NCBI GenBank assembly: GCA_002347815.1
Contig: DDXV01000020.1
Coordinates: forward strand, 1 to 64,000
Direction: 5' to 3'
Length of the DNA stretch: 64,000 nt
Source: Syntrophaceae bacterium UBA2251
GTDB lineage: Bacteria; Desulfobacterota; Syntrophia; Syntrophales; UBA2251
Shown here one piece after another: positions 42,205 through 52,893 of this stretch. The translations under genes were made by a program, and so were the position numbers. Below the pieces are notes generated by a model. It searched no databases, was not told where the DNA came from, and saw nothing but the letters and a program-made list of their open reading frames with translations. How positions within the stretch are numbered: the first letter of the stretch is position 1; each line of letters starts with the position of its first letter.

Positions 42205-43329
42205 ATGCGGACGAAGCGGGAACTGATCGACCGGGCGCGGGAGCTCGGGTTTTGCGACATCGGATTCGCGACGGCGGAGCCGTTCGACTCCCAGCTCGAG
42301 ATCCTTCGGGAGCGGCGCGAGGCCTACGCCTGGACCGAGGCCGCGGGGCTCGACCTGACGGCCGGCGCCGATCCCCGCACGATCCTGCCGGAGGCGAAAT
42401 CCCTGATCGTCCTTCTGGAGAGCTACCTGGATGAGGCCTATCCCCACGCCCTGGAGGGGCACTTCGGCCGCTGCTACCTCGACGACGACCGGGTGACGAA
42501 AGACGGGATGTCGAAGCGGCTGGCCCGCTTCCGCGCCTTCCTCCGGGAGGACGGCATCGCCTCCAAGGCCCCCTTCCACCTCCCCCAGCGCCTGGCGGCC
42601 GCCCGGGCCGGCGTGGGCGACTTCGGCAAGAACAACTTCCTCTACGCCCGCCGGGCCGCCGGGCGGAGTTCGTGGGTCCTGCCCCTGGTGCTTGTCGCCG
42701 ACCGGGCCTTCGACCCCGATCCGCCCACCGTCTCCGTGGGCTGTCCCGACTGGTGCCGCAACGCCTGCATCGCCGCCTGCCCCACGGGGGCGATCCGCGG
42801 ACCCAACCGGCTCGATCCGCGCCGCTGCATTTCCTATCTGACGTACTACGGCGAGGGGCTCACGCCCCGCGAACTGCGGGAGCCCATGGGCCTGTGGGTC
42901 TACGGTTGCGACCGCTGCCAGAACGTCTGCCCGCGGAACATCCCGTGGATGGCGCGGGAGCGGCACGTCAACGCGCGCGTCGCCGCCCGGGCGGACGCCT
43001 TCGACCTCTCCCGGCTGCTGGCCATGGACAAGGCGTATTTCCTCGCCCGCGTCTGGCCGCACATGTTCTACATGTCCGAGCGCGATCTCTGGCGCTGGCA
43101 CATGAACACGGCCCGGGCGATGGGGAACAGCCGCGACGACCGTTACGTCGGCGACCTGACGGCCGCCCTGGCGGGGAATGCCGACGCGCGGGTCCGGGCG
43201 ATGGCCGCCTGGGCCATGGGCCGGATCGGCGGCGATCCGGCCCGCCAGACCCTGGAGGGCCATTTGAGTCGGGAGGATGGTCTTGTGGCGGAGGAGGTCC
43301 GCCTGGCCCTCGCGGCGACGAGAGACTGA
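42205..43329 (+). CDS. QueG-like 4Fe-4S protein with HEAT-like C-terminus
   Basis: A 374-residue iron-sulfur protein resembling epoxyqueuosine reductase QueG. The ferredoxin part has CPDWCRNACIAACP (near residue 180), then RRCISYLTYYGEG and YGCDRCQNVCPRN. C-terminal alanine-rich helical repeats (about 320-370) look like HEAT repeats. The first Cys cluster has x3 spacing rather than the usual CxxCxxC of QueG. It may therefore act on another substrate or be a QueG paralogue involved in corrinoid or tRNA chemistry. ATG 42205 follows GGGGGGAAG; the longer upstream frame lacks homology character. Confidence 0.8.
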   Translation: MRTKRELIDRARELGFCDIGFATAEPFDSQLEILRERREAYAWTEAAGLDLTAGADPRTILPEAKSLIVLLESYLDEAYPHALEGHFGRCYLDDDRVTKDGMSKRLARFRAFLREDGIASKAPFHLPQRLAAARAGVGDFGKNNFLYARRAAGRSSWVLPLVLVADRAFDPDPPTVSVGCPDWCRNACIAACPTGAIRGPNRLDPRRCISYLTYYGEGLTPRELREPMGLWVYGCDRCQNVCPRNIPWMARERHVNARVAARADAFDLSRLLAMDKAYFLARVWPHMFYMSERDLWRWHMNTARAMGNSRDDRYVGDLTAALAGNADARVRAMAAWAMGRIGGDPARQTLEGHLSREDGLVAEEVRLALAATRD

Positions 43330-43435
43330 CGGGGTGCTTCCCGATGACGCCGGGGGATCGCCCGGGCGGCCCACGGTCAAGATGTCTTGACCTGGCCGGG
43401 GGCGGCGGGAAAAACGTGCCGGGGGATGAACGGAC

Positions 43436-44212
43436 ATGAATTTTGGGATCGGGATACTGGCCGGCGCGCTCGGCGCGCTGGTCGGCCTGGGGGGCGGCGT
43501 GGTGATGATCCCCATGCTGACCGGCTGGCTCGGATTCTCCCAGCACCGGGCGCAGGGGACCAGCCTGCTCGCCTTGATGTTCACCGGGCTGGCCGGGGCC
43601 GCCGCCTATGGCGCCAACCGGTCCGTCGACTGGACGGCCGCTGTCCTGCTCGCCCTGCCCGCCCTGCTGACGGCCTGGGTCGGCGCGCGCTCCTGCAACC
43701 GTCTGCCGGAACGGAGCCTTAGGCGTCTCTTCAGCGCGTTTCTCATCGCGATTTCCGCCCTGATGCTCCTCAAGCCCTTCCTGCATCCCGTGACGGGGGC
43801 GGTCTCCGTCGGGTTCAAAGCCGGCGTCCTGGCGGCGACGGGATTGATCACGGGATTTCTGTCCGGTCTGCTCGGCATCGGCGGCGGGGCCGTCATGATC
43901 GCGGCGATGGTCCTCATCCTCGGCTACGGACAGCACCCGGCGCAGGGGAGCGCGCTCGTCGCCATGGTTCCGGTTGCCGCCGTCGGCGCGTGGTGCTACC
44001 GGGGCTTCGGGCGCGCCGATGCCGGCGTTCTCAAGGGCCTTGTCCCGGGCATCCTCCTGGGGGCCGCGGGCGGCGCCCAGCTGGCTCATCTGTTCCCCGA
44101 CGCCGGACTGCGGATCGTCTTCGTCGCCGTCCTCGCCGGCACGGGCCTCCACGGTCTGCGGGCGAAAGCGGGGGAATCATCGTGTCAGGCTTCGGGGGGG
44201 CGGCCGGAATGA
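43436..44212 (+). CDS. TSUP (TauE/SafE) family permease
   Basis: A 258-residue membrane protein of the sulfite exporter TauE/SafE type, with two homologous halves. Each half has the glycine-rich signature: ALVGLGGGVVMIPMLTG near residue 12 and GLLGIGGGAVMIAAM near residue 145. It probably moves a sulfur-containing or organic anion across the inner membrane; direction and substrate are unknown. Its stop overlaps the next ATG (ATGA). Confidence 0.9.
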   Translation: MNFGIGILAGALGALVGLGGGVVMIPMLTGWLGFSQHRAQGTSLLALMFTGLAGAAAYGANRSVDWTAAVLLALPALLTAWVGARSCNRLPERSLRRLFSAFLIAISALMLLKPFLHPVTGAVSVGFKAGVLAATGLITGFLSGLLGIGGGAVMIAAMVLILGYGQHPAQGSALVAMVPVAAVGAWCYRGFGRADAGVLKGLVPGILLGAAGGAQLAHLFPDAGLRIVFVAVLAGTGLHGLRAKAGESSCQASGGRPE

Positions 44213-44583
44213 AAATGAGTGCAAAAGCGTTCGATCGGGCCGTCGCGCGCGCGGTGGACCGCATTCCGGCGGAGATCCGGGATCTGATGGAGAACGTCGT
44301 CGTCGCCGTCCGGAAGCGGCCGACGCAGGAAATGCTCGATGCGGTCGGGATGACCGCGGACGACCCGCCCCTCGGCCTCTACTGGGGAGAATCCCTGCTC
44401 GAGCGTTCCAGCTTTTCGCCCGTCCAGTACCCGGACACGATCTTCGTCTTTCAGGAGCCGCTCGAAGCGATGTGCGAAACCCTCGCGGAGCTGGAGCGGG
44501 AGATCGAGATCACCGTCGTGCATGAGGTCGCCCATTTTCTCGGCATGGACGAGGATCGCCTGGCAGACCTGGGATACGCCTGA
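44209..44583 (+). CDS. Small zincin-like metallopeptidase family protein
   Basis: A 124-residue protein of the minimal zincin family (PF06262-like). The HExxH motif with third ligand is VVHEVAHFLGMDEDRLADLG near the C-terminus. GLYWGESLLERS and a PDTIFVFQEPLE strand precede it, as in the family. ATG 44209 overlaps the TSUP stop by four bases; ATG 44215 is possible. Substrate unknown. Confidence 0.85.
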   Translation: MKMSAKAFDRAVARAVDRIPAEIRDLMENVVVAVRKRPTQEMLDAVGMTADDPPLGLYWGESLLERSSFSPVQYPDTIFVFQEPLEAMCETLAELEREIEITVVHEVAHFLGMDEDRLADLGYA

Positions 44584-44602
44584 GGGGGTCGTGGCCGCGC
44601 GG

Positions 44603-46984
44603 TCACCGCTTGCCGGGGCCGCCGCCGCGCTTCCGCTTCCTTTCGATTTCCGCGATGGCCCTGCCCGCGGCCGCCTTCACCCGCGGGCCGTAGGCCCGGA
44701 GGCTCAGGATTCCGATCTGGCGCTGGATGGATGTCAGCGCCGGCAGGGCGGATTCCTCGCCGATGGCCCCCAGCGCCGCGCAGATCTTTTCTTCCAGCTC
44801 TTCCCTGGCCGCCGAGGACTTGACGGGTTTCGCCTTCAGGAGATCGATCAAGACGGGCACGGCCGGCGGATGGCGCAGGCTGCCCAGCAGGGGAACGATG
44901 TCGAGCTGGAGCGCTTCCCGCGCCTGGGGAAGGGTCTCCGTCAGGAGCGGACCCCGCTCGTCGCCGCCGATGCCGTTGATACTTTTCAGCGTCTCCTTCT
45001 GAACGCGCCGGTCGGCGTGGAGGAGCAGCGGCTGCAGGGCCCGGACGTGGATGTCCCTGCCGATCCGGCCCAGGAGCCGCGCCAGGTTCCGCTGGTAGTA
45101 CCACACCCCGTCCTGACGGATGTTCGTGAGAACCGCGGAAAGGGCCAGGGTCCCCATGTCGTTGACGAGGTTCATGATCCGGATGCGTTCATCCGCGCTT
45201 TCGCTCTTCTGGAGCAGTTCCAGGAAGTGCTCCGCGGCCGGTTCCATGCGGACGAGGAGACGGCCGGCCTCGTCGCTTTCGAGCAGGCCGCCGGCCTTGC
45301 TGCTCCGCTGATGATCCCGGGTCTGGAACATCTTGAACAGGATGTCGATCAGGTCCGCCTGCGAGAGGTCCCGCATGACGTCTTCCGCCAGTTGCTGGAT
45401 CGTGTCGTTTCGCTCCAGCGCGCCGGTGTGAATCTGATGGAAGACCTTCACGATCAAGCGGCAGGGGCTGAATCGTCGTTCCCGGATCAATCCCTGCCCC
45501 AGTTCCCCCAACTGTCGGCAGAGCTTCACGTAGGCGGGGGTGGCGGCGGTTTCCCTGCCGATCCACGCGGTGAGCTTTTCCAGATTCCGGACGACCGGTT
45601 CGTAACGATTTCCGGAGAGGAGCCCCGGAAGGATCCGGGACAGATCTTCCGCCGCCCGATCGCGGACGGTCGCCTCCCGGCTCGCGAGGTTCGAGAACAC
45701 CTCGTCGAGGATCTCGCCGGCCCGCGCGCTTTCCCCGCGGGCATAAAGCAGCGCGATCCGTTCTACCGGGGACGCCTCGGGCGGGGCAGCGGGGGGAGCC
45801 GCCGCGGCGCCGCCCTTACGCTCCGTCGTAACGTCCCGGTCGGGGGCGCGGCCCCCGGTTGCCGGCTCATCCCGGACGGCCGTCCCGGCGGCCTCGATCG
45901 GGCGGTCCCGATCCGCGGCGTCGCCCTGCGGGGCTGCGCCATCCGTTGTCCCGGCCTGTTCGTGCAGCCGGATCATCGTTTCCAGCTCGGCGACCTGTCG
46001 CCGGAAGACCCCGGTGTTCCGCCCTCGTGGGGCCTTCCCCTCCTGCGGGTGCGTCGCGGCCGGCGGTCCCGCGGGCGCTTCCCCCGTGTCCAGTTTGCCT
46101 ATGTCCGGGGCGGCTTCCGGCCCGGTCGCGGTCTTGTCCCCGTCCACGAGGTCGCGGATCTGCCGGTGGAGGCGCTCCTCGAAGCGGCTTTCCGCGCTGC
46201 GGGACAGCAGGGCGCCGACCAGGCCGGAGTCCAGTTTGGCGACGAACCGCGCGATCAGAAGCGACAGCTTTTCCGTTTCGGCGGATTCGGCCGTGCGGTT
46301 CAGCGCGCCCATCACGGCAACGAGACGGTCCGAAAATTCGCCCGGCGGCACGGCCGTCCCCCGGGAGGCGATCTCGGCGAGACCGGCCTGCAGGACCTTC
46401 GCGATCCTTTCGGGATCGCGGGCCATCTCCCGGATCCGGTCCGGGTCGAGCGCCGCGCCGCCCTCCGCGCCGAGGAGATATGCAACGACCGGGTCGTCTT
46501 TCGTCCCGCCGTCCGCGGAAACCGGCCGATCCGCGTCCGTGACGACGTAGACCTTCTCGCCCAGACGAATGTGCGGGAGGTCCTGCGCCTCCAAGACACT
46601 CCGTATCCCGCCCCGCTCCGCCAGTGCCTCCGGCTTTTCCGACAGGATCTGCAGAAAGGCCAGGAGTTCGTCCCTCTCCAGCCCCCGGGAGAGGGTGAGA
46701 TAGCGGATGCCGGCGTTCATCAGGAGCCGGAGAAAGGCGGCGACCTGGGGCCGTTCCTGGTCTTTCGGGCCCAGGGGCGTTCCGTTGACGAGGAGGGTTT
46801 TTTCCGCTTCGGCGAAAACCACCTCCCCGCCCTCTTCCAGAACCTGCCCCAGGGTTCGATGAAGCTTTTCCAGGGTGTTCTGGATCATGGCGCTCGTGGG
46901 CGGATAGAGGCGCAGATTGGTCAGGGCGGTATTGATGGCGATGAGGATCTCGATCGTCCGGTTCGCGGGGCTTCCGTCTGGCAT
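44603..46984 (-). CDS. Large HEAT-repeat protein
   Basis: A 793-residue, mainly helical soluble protein. The N-terminal third (residues 1-250) has an alpha/beta region with EKTLLVNGTPLGPKDQERP. A low-complexity Pro/Ala/Gly linker spans about 290-400. The C-terminal half is made of HEAT-like repeats (for example LLHADRRVQKETLKSINGIG near 660). Similar proteins occur in several Desulfobacterota and may be scaffolds. ATG 46984 follows AAAGGAAAGGG. No enzymatic motif is seen. Confidence 0.75.
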   Translation of the reverse strand: MPDGSPANRTIEILIAINTALTNLRLYPPTSAMIQNTLEKLHRTLGQVLEEGGEVVFAEAEKTLLVNGTPLGPKDQERPQVAAFLRLLMNAGIRYLTLSRGLERDELLAFLQILSEKPEALAERGGIRSVLEAQDLPHIRLGEKVYVVTDADRPVSADGGTKDDPVVAYLLGAEGGAALDPDRIREMARDPERIAKVLQAGLAEIASRGTAVPPGEFSDRLVAVMGALNRTAESAETEKLSLLIARFVAKLDSGLVGALLSRSAESRFEERLHRQIRDLVDGDKTATGPEAAPDIGKLDTGEAPAGPPAATHPQEGKAPRGRNTGVFRRQVAELETMIRLHEQAGTTDGAAPQGDAADRDRPIEAAGTAVRDEPATGGRAPDRDVTTERKGGAAAAPPAAPPEASPVERIALLYARGESARAGEILDEVFSNLASREATVRDRAAEDLSRILPGLLSGNRYEPVVRNLEKLTAWIGRETAATPAYVKLCRQLGELGQGLIRERRFSPCRLIVKVFHQIHTGALERNDTIQQLAEDVMRDLSQADLIDILFKMFQTRDHQRSSKAGGLLESDEAGRLLVRMEPAAEHFLELLQKSESADERIRIMNLVNDMGTLALSAVLTNIRQDGVWYYQRNLARLLGRIGRDIHVRALQPLLLHADRRVQKETLKSINGIGGDERGPLLTETLPQAREALQLDIVPLLGSLRHPPAVPVLIDLLKAKPVKSSAAREELEEKICAALGAIGEESALPALTSIQRQIGILSLRAYGPRVKAAAGRAIAEIERKRKRGGGPGKR

Positions 46985-47119
46985 GTCCCTTTCCTTTCAC
47001 ACGCACCCGGTGCGCGCGGGGCGCAAAGGTCGCCCCGGGTTCCGGGCTCCGCGAGATCTTACGGTAAACGCGGGCGGCTGTCAACGACAAGGGGGCTCGC
47101 GGGGCCGGGGGAAGCGGGA

Positions 47120-47671
47120 TCATTCCTTCAGACGGTATTGAAAGCGGGCGACGATGTTGAGCCGGTCGAGCCGGAACGGCCGGGGGAGGGGCCCGAACGG
47201 CGAAGAGGCCCGGATGACGTCCAGGGCGGCGCGGTCGAGCAGCTCCGAGCCGGCGGAGGTCACCACGTCCGCCCCGGCGAGGCCGCCGTTCGCGGCGATG
47301 GAAAAACGGACCACGGTCTCCCCCTCGTGGCCGCGGGAGGCGGCTTCGGGGGGGTAGGTCCAGCGCCGGTTGATCCGGTACTTGACCTTGAGCAGATAGG
47401 GCGTGTAGGGGCTGTCCGGGTTCTCCAGGGCGACGGTGTCCTCCTGCGGAACGGGGGGAAGGGCCGCCGGCGTCGCGGGAGCGGCGGCGGCCGCGGGCGG
47501 TTTCGCCGCCGGTTCCTCCGTTGCCTTCTCCGGTTCCTTCAGGCTGACCGTGAGCGGTTTCGGGTCCCGGCGTTCCCCGTTCATGTCGATGAATCCCGTG
47601 AGCGACAGGACGACCGCGTGGGCAAAGATCGACGCCAGGATGGCCAGGACGAGGAATTTTCTGGAGGTCAT
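47120..47671 (-). CDS. tonB: TonB family energy-transducing protein
   Basis: A 183-residue TonB-like protein. It has a short cytosolic start, one membrane helix (about 7-23), a Pro/Ala/Glu-rich periplasmic linker, and a C-terminal TonB domain (WTYPPEAASRGHEGETVVRF onwards). It should couple the proton gradient to outer-membrane receptors such as the BtuB-like protein. No exbB/exbD genes adjoin it. ATG 47671 follows AACGGAGCGG. Confidence 0.88.
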   Translation of the reverse strand: MTSRKFLVLAILASIFAHAVVLSLTGFIDMNGERRDPKPLTVSLKEPEKATEEPAAKPPAAAAAPATPAALPPVPQEDTVALENPDSPYTPYLLKVKYRINRRWTYPPEAASRGHEGETVVRFSIAANGGLAGADVVTSAGSELLDRAALDVIRASSPFGPLPRPFRLDRLNIVARFQYRLKE

Positions 47672-47828
47672 GGGCCCGCTCCGTTGAGGTGCGGGAACTA
47701 TAGCAGAGATGGGGCAGGAATCAACGGGAAATGCGCGCGGATTCTCCTTGATTATCGGGTGAGGCCGTTGTACACAGCACCGGTCCGCTGAAAAACCGTC
47801 CGACCATCACGCACCGGAGACACGATCC

Positions 47829-49334
47829 ATGACGCTACGCAGGAAGATCCTGATCATTGTCGGGCTGACCCTGCTCGGCCTGATCTCGATCCCGTGGCTC
47901 AGCTCGCACCGCGAACTGATCGTGCCCCTGCTTCTCGTCGGCCTGGCCGGCGTTGCCCTTCTGGAAAGATTCGTCCTGCGCCCCCTTGCGGGTCTCGCCG
48001 GGGAGATCATGAGGATCGGCGAGCACGGCGCCTTCTCCGAGCGGATTACATTCCAGGGCCGGGACGAGATGGCGGGACTGGCGGCGGCTGTCAACCGCAT
48101 GCTCGATACGCTGGAAGAGACGCGGGGCAAGCTCGAAACCGAATCGGCCCGCTATCGGGCGATCATCGAACTCCAGTCGGAATTCATCGGCCGTTTCCGG
48201 GCGGACGGGACGATCACCTTCGTCAACGACGCCTTCCGCCGGCTGGTCGGCAAACCGCGGGACGAACTGACCGGAGCGAGCCTCCGCACCCTGATCCCTG
48301 CGGACGACTATGAACGGGTCCTGCTGCAGTTGCGCGTCCTGACGCCGGCAGCGCCGGATCTGTCCGACAACGAACACCGCATCGCCTTTCCCGACGGCCG
48401 GGCGCGCTGGCTGCTGTGGAATGCGCGGGCCATCTTCGACGCCGAGGGCCGCTTCCTGGAGTGTCAGGCCGTCGGTCGGGACATCACCCAAGAGAAGGAA
48501 CTCCGGAGCGCCTATCGGCGGAGCGTCGAGGCGATCGAGCAGGCCAAGATCGAATGGGAAGGCTCCGTGGATTCCCTGGAGGGGCTGATCCTCCTGGTGG
48601 ACGATCAGAAACGGGTGGTGAGGGCCAACCGGACCGTGGAGGACTGGTCCCTGGGATCGGTGACGGCGGCGATCGGCCGGCCCCTGCACGAGATCCTCCA
48701 TCCCGGCTGTTCCGAATCCGGATGCGGCCTGGCGTCGTTTTTGAAGGCGTCCCTGGGCAGTGTCCGCGCCGGCGAGACGCTCGTGACGGAACTGGACGAT
48801 CCGCGGCTCGGGAAGACGGTCCAGGTCCGGCTGCGGACCGTTTCCCTCAAGGAGCGCCGCAACGGTCCGTCATCCGCCGCGCTCGCCGTCGTCCTCGTTC
48901 TGGACGTGACCGCCCGCAAGCGCGCGGAGGAGGTCCTCAAGGCCTTGAATAGCCGGCTTGAGGAGGCCAACCGACAACTGGGGATGGCCTATGCCCGAAT
49001 GCGGGACGAGAAGGACCATCTGAAGAGACATCTCTTCCAGGAGGAAATGGGGTTGCTGTTGAACTACGAGGGCCGGATCGAGGGTGTTTCGGAAAAGCTC
49101 ATGGAACTCCTGGGAAAAGCCCAGGACCGGCTGATCGGTCAAGGTTGGCGGGAGTTGATCCAACCCGCGTACCGGGACGATTTCGCCTGGGAGCTGCGGC
49201 AGGCCTGGATGGGGCAATCCCAGACGTTCAGCCTGGAATTTCTCGATGTCCCGGCGAAGTCGCGGATCTTCGATGTCAGGATGACGCGGCTCACCCTGTC
49301 CGGGAGCCGACTCGTCCTGCTGACGTTTCGGTAG
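47829..49334 (+). CDS. HAMP and PAS domain sensor protein without output domain
   Basis: A 501-residue protein with two hydrophobic N-terminal stretches in one short segment (about 6-45). A HAMP domain (RPLAGLAGEIMRIGEHGAFS) and a PAS domain from about 115 (IIELQSEFIGRFRADGTIT) follow. A second PAS lies around 245-365, a coiled coil around 370-410, and a third PAS to the end. There is no histidine kinase, GGDEF or methyl-acceptor domain. The N-terminus resembles CHASE4 sensors whose periplasmic loop has been lost. It may signal by protein contact. Confidence 0.8.
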   Translation: MTLRRKILIIVGLTLLGLISIPWLSSHRELIVPLLLVGLAGVALLERFVLRPLAGLAGEIMRIGEHGAFSERITFQGRDEMAGLAAAVNRMLDTLEETRGKLETESARYRAIIELQSEFIGRFRADGTITFVNDAFRRLVGKPRDELTGASLRTLIPADDYERVLLQLRVLTPAAPDLSDNEHRIAFPDGRARWLLWNARAIFDAEGRFLECQAVGRDITQEKELRSAYRRSVEAIEQAKIEWEGSVDSLEGLILLVDDQKRVVRANRTVEDWSLGSVTAAIGRPLHEILHPGCSESGCGLASFLKASLGSVRAGETLVTELDDPRLGKTVQVRLRTVSLKERRNGPSSAALAVVLVLDVTARKRAEEVLKALNSRLEEANRQLGMAYARMRDEKDHLKRHLFQEEMGLLLNYEGRIEGVSEKLMELLGKAQDRLIGQGWRELIQPAYRDDFAWELRQAWMGQSQTFSLEFLDVPAKSRIFDVRMTRLTLSGSRLVLLTFR

Positions 49335-49347
49335 GCGGAGGCGCCCG

Positions 49348-49836
49348 ATGACGGAAACCCTGGACGAGCGCATGATGGACCTGGCGCTGGAAGAGGCGCG
49401 GCGGGCGGGAGCGGGGGGGGAAGTCCCCGTCGGGGCGGTCCTGGTGCGGGACGGGGCGGTCCTCGCCCGGGCGCACAACCGGCCGCTCGCTCTCCAAGAC
49501 CCGACCGCGCATGCGGAGGTCTTGGCCGTTCGGGCGGCGGCATCGACGGCGGGGAACTACCGGCTTCCCGGGACGACGCTCTACGTGACCCTGGAGCCCT
49601 GCATCATGTGCGCCGGCATGCTCCTCCAGGCCCGGATCGCGCGCCTCGTTTTCGGGGCCGCCGATCCCAAGGGCGGCGCCGCGGTGTCCCTGTACCGCCT
49701 GTTCGAGGATGCCCGTCTGAACCACCGTGTGGCCGTGACCGGCGGCGTGCGTGCGGCGGCCTGCGCCGAACTTTTGAGTGGATTTTTTCGCGAAAAGAGG
49801 GTAGACTCCGCCGCTCACTCGAGAGATGCCGGGTGA
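49348..49836 (+). CDS. tadA: tRNA-specific adenosine deaminase
   Basis: TadA converts A34 of tRNA-Arg(ACG) to inosine. The 162-residue protein has the deaminase zinc motifs PTAHAEVLAV (proton-shuttling Glu) and LEPCIMCAGMLLQARI. The C-terminus FGAADPKGGAAVSLY and RGLF-like helix are typical. ATG 49348 lies 13 bp after the PAS gene stop. Two tRNA-Ser genes follow at once. Confidence 0.95.
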   Translation: MTETLDERMMDLALEEARRAGAGGEVPVGAVLVRDGAVLARAHNRPLALQDPTAHAEVLAVRAAASTAGNYRLPGTTLYVTLEPCIMCAGMLLQARIARLVFGAADPKGGAAVSLYRLFEDARLNHRVAVTGGVRAAACAELLSGFFREKRVDSAAHSRDAG

Positions 49837-49840
49837 TTGC

Positions 49841-49935
49841 GGAGAGATACCGAAGTGGTCGTAACGGGATCGACTCGAAATCGATTTGGGGGCCACAAAG
49901 CTCCCACGGGGGTTCGAATCCCCCTCTCTCCGCCA
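49841..49935 (+). tRNA. tRNA-Ser(CGA)
   Basis: The acceptor arms GGAGAGA/TCTCTCC pair, the anticodon loop CTCGAAA gives CGA, a long variable arm is present, and the T loop is GGTTCGAATC. CCA is encoded at 49933-49935. All are typical of serine tRNA. Confidence 0.97.
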
Positions 49936-49948
49936 GGAATACCCCGCC

Positions 49949-50042
49949 GGAGAGATGCCTGAGAGGCCGAAAGGGCACGACTGGAAATCGTGTGTATGCC
50001 CACAAAGGTGTACCGCGGGTTCGAATCCCGCTCTCTCCGCCA
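49949..50042 (+). tRNA. tRNA-Ser(GGA)
   Basis: The same acceptor stem as the previous tRNA is present, with anticodon loop CTGGAAA (GGA), a long variable arm, TTCGAAT in the T loop and encoded CCA (50040-50042). It is 13 bp downstream of tRNA-Ser(CGA), so the two are probably co-transcribed. A GC hairpin at 50051-50074 follows. Confidence 0.97.
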
Positions 50043-50084
50043 GACATATCGACAGCGGCCCGCCGGGCGCTGTCGCCGTTTGAT

Positions 50085-50179
50085 GGCCGGGTCCCGTGCA
50101 ACAGCGGGTTGTGAACCCCGTCAGGTCCGGAAGGAAGCAGCGGTAACAATCCCCGTTGTGTGCCGCGGGTAACCCGGCC
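50085..50179 (+). ncRNA. ffs: SRP RNA, small bacterial (4.5S) type
   Basis: A long near-continuous hairpin starts GGCCGGGT and ends ACCCGGCC. It has the diagnostic SRP apical region GTCAGGTCCGGAAGGAAGCA, including GGAA tetraloop and the asymmetric loops that bind Ffh. It lies just before dnaX, a common bacterial arrangement. Confidence 0.95.
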
Positions 50180-50208
50180 GTCTTTAATCCAAGAAGAACG
50201 GGGAAACG

Positions 50209-51903
<1,695 letters not shown>

Positions 51904-51945
51904 TCGCGGGCTGGACGACGTCAAGACATCAAGGAGGTCGGTTCA

Positions 51946-52260
51946 TTGTCACACAACATCGGTAACATCATGAAACAGGCCAAAAAGCTCCAGGAGCGCA
52001 TGGGCCAGCTCCAGGCGGAGATGGAACAGAAGACCGTCACCGCCACGTCCGGCGGCGGAATGGTGACCGTGACGGTCAGCGGCAAGGGCGAACTCGTCTC
52101 CCTCAAGATCGAACGGGACGTGGTCAATGCCGAGGACGTGGAGATGCTCCAGGACCTGATCCTGGCGGCGGTCAACGAGGGGGTCCGCAAGGCCCAGGAG
52201 ATGGCCCGGTCGGAGATGATGAAAATCACGGGCGGCCTGAACATCCCCGGACTGACGTGA
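51946..52260 (+). CDS. ybaB: YbaB/EbfC family nucleoid-associated protein
   Basis: A 104-residue DNA-binding protein of the YbaB/EbfC family that works as a dimer on the nucleoid. The central [20 protein letters not shown] is the family core, flanked by helices. The TTG at 51946 is preferred because AAGGAGG lies eight bases upstream; the internal ATG at 51970 has none. It is located between dnaX and recR, as in many bacteria. Confidence 0.93.
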   Translation: MSHNIGNIMKQAKKLQERMGQLQAEMEQKTVTATSGGGMVTVTVSGKGELVSLKIERDVVNAEDVEMLQDLILAAVNEGVRKAQEMARSEMMKITGGLNIPGLT

Positions 52261-52270
52261 GGGGGATGCC

Positions 52271-52870
52271 ATGACCGGTTATGCCCTGCCCATTCAGAAA
52301 CTCATCCGCGAGCTGTCGCGCCTCCCGGGGATCGGCGAGCGGACGGCCACCCGCCTGGCGACCCATATCCTCCGGGTCCCGGCCGAGGACGCCCGGCGGC
52401 TCGCCGAGAGCATCGTCGAGGTGAAGGAGAAGATCCACCTCTGCCCGGTCTGCTTCAATCTGGCCGAGGGGGAGCAGTGCGACATCTGTCGCGACGGCTC
52501 CCGGGACCGGGGGCAGATCTGCGTGGTCGAGGAGCCGGATTCCCTGATGGCCGTAGAACAGAGCGGCAGCTTCCGGGGGACCTACCACGTTCTCCACGGG
52601 GTGCTGGCGCCCCTCGACGGGGTCGGTCCCGAACAGCTGCGCCTCCAGGAACTCCTGAAGCGCGTTCAGGGCAACGGCGTCCGGGAACTCATCATCGCCA
52701 CGAATCCCAGCGTCCAGGGGGAGGCGACGGCCCTGCTCATCAGCCGCCTGGTGAAGGATCAGGGGGTGTCCGTCACCCGGATCGCCCAGGGCGTCCCCGT
52801 GGGCGGCGACCTCAAGTACACGGACCGGATGACCCTGGCCCGGTCCATCGAGTTCCGCCGGGGAATGTAG
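52271..52870 (+). CDS. recR: Recombination protein RecR
   Basis: A 199-residue recombination mediator that helps load RecA at gaps with RecO. It has the N-terminal helix-hairpin-helix ([19 protein letters not shown]), a zinc finger [16 protein letters not shown], a Toprim domain starting [14 protein letters not shown], and the C-terminal [19 protein letters not shown] 52271, 10 bp after ybaB. Confidence 0.96.
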   Translation: MTGYALPIQKLIRELSRLPGIGERTATRLATHILRVPAEDARRLAESIVEVKEKIHLCPVCFNLAEGEQCDICRDGSRDRGQICVVEEPDSLMAVEQSGSFRGTYHVLHGVLAPLDGVGPEQLRLQELLKRVQGNGVRELIIATNPSVQGEATALLISRLVKDQGVSVTRIAQGVPVGGDLKYTDRMTLARSIEFRRGM

Positions 52871-52893
52871 CCCCCGGAGAGGTGGGACCCCTC

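Noticed and set aside
44522..47791. A 1089-codon open frame on the plus strand
   Set aside because: It is antisense to the HEAT-repeat and tonB genes. The long Arg/Gly/Pro-rich translation is typical of shadow frames in GC-rich DNA, with no domain pattern.
50051..50074. GACAGCG/CGCTGTC hairpin after the tRNA-Ser pair
   Set aside because: It might end the tRNA transcript, but only three T residues follow. It could equally be part of the SRP RNA leader.
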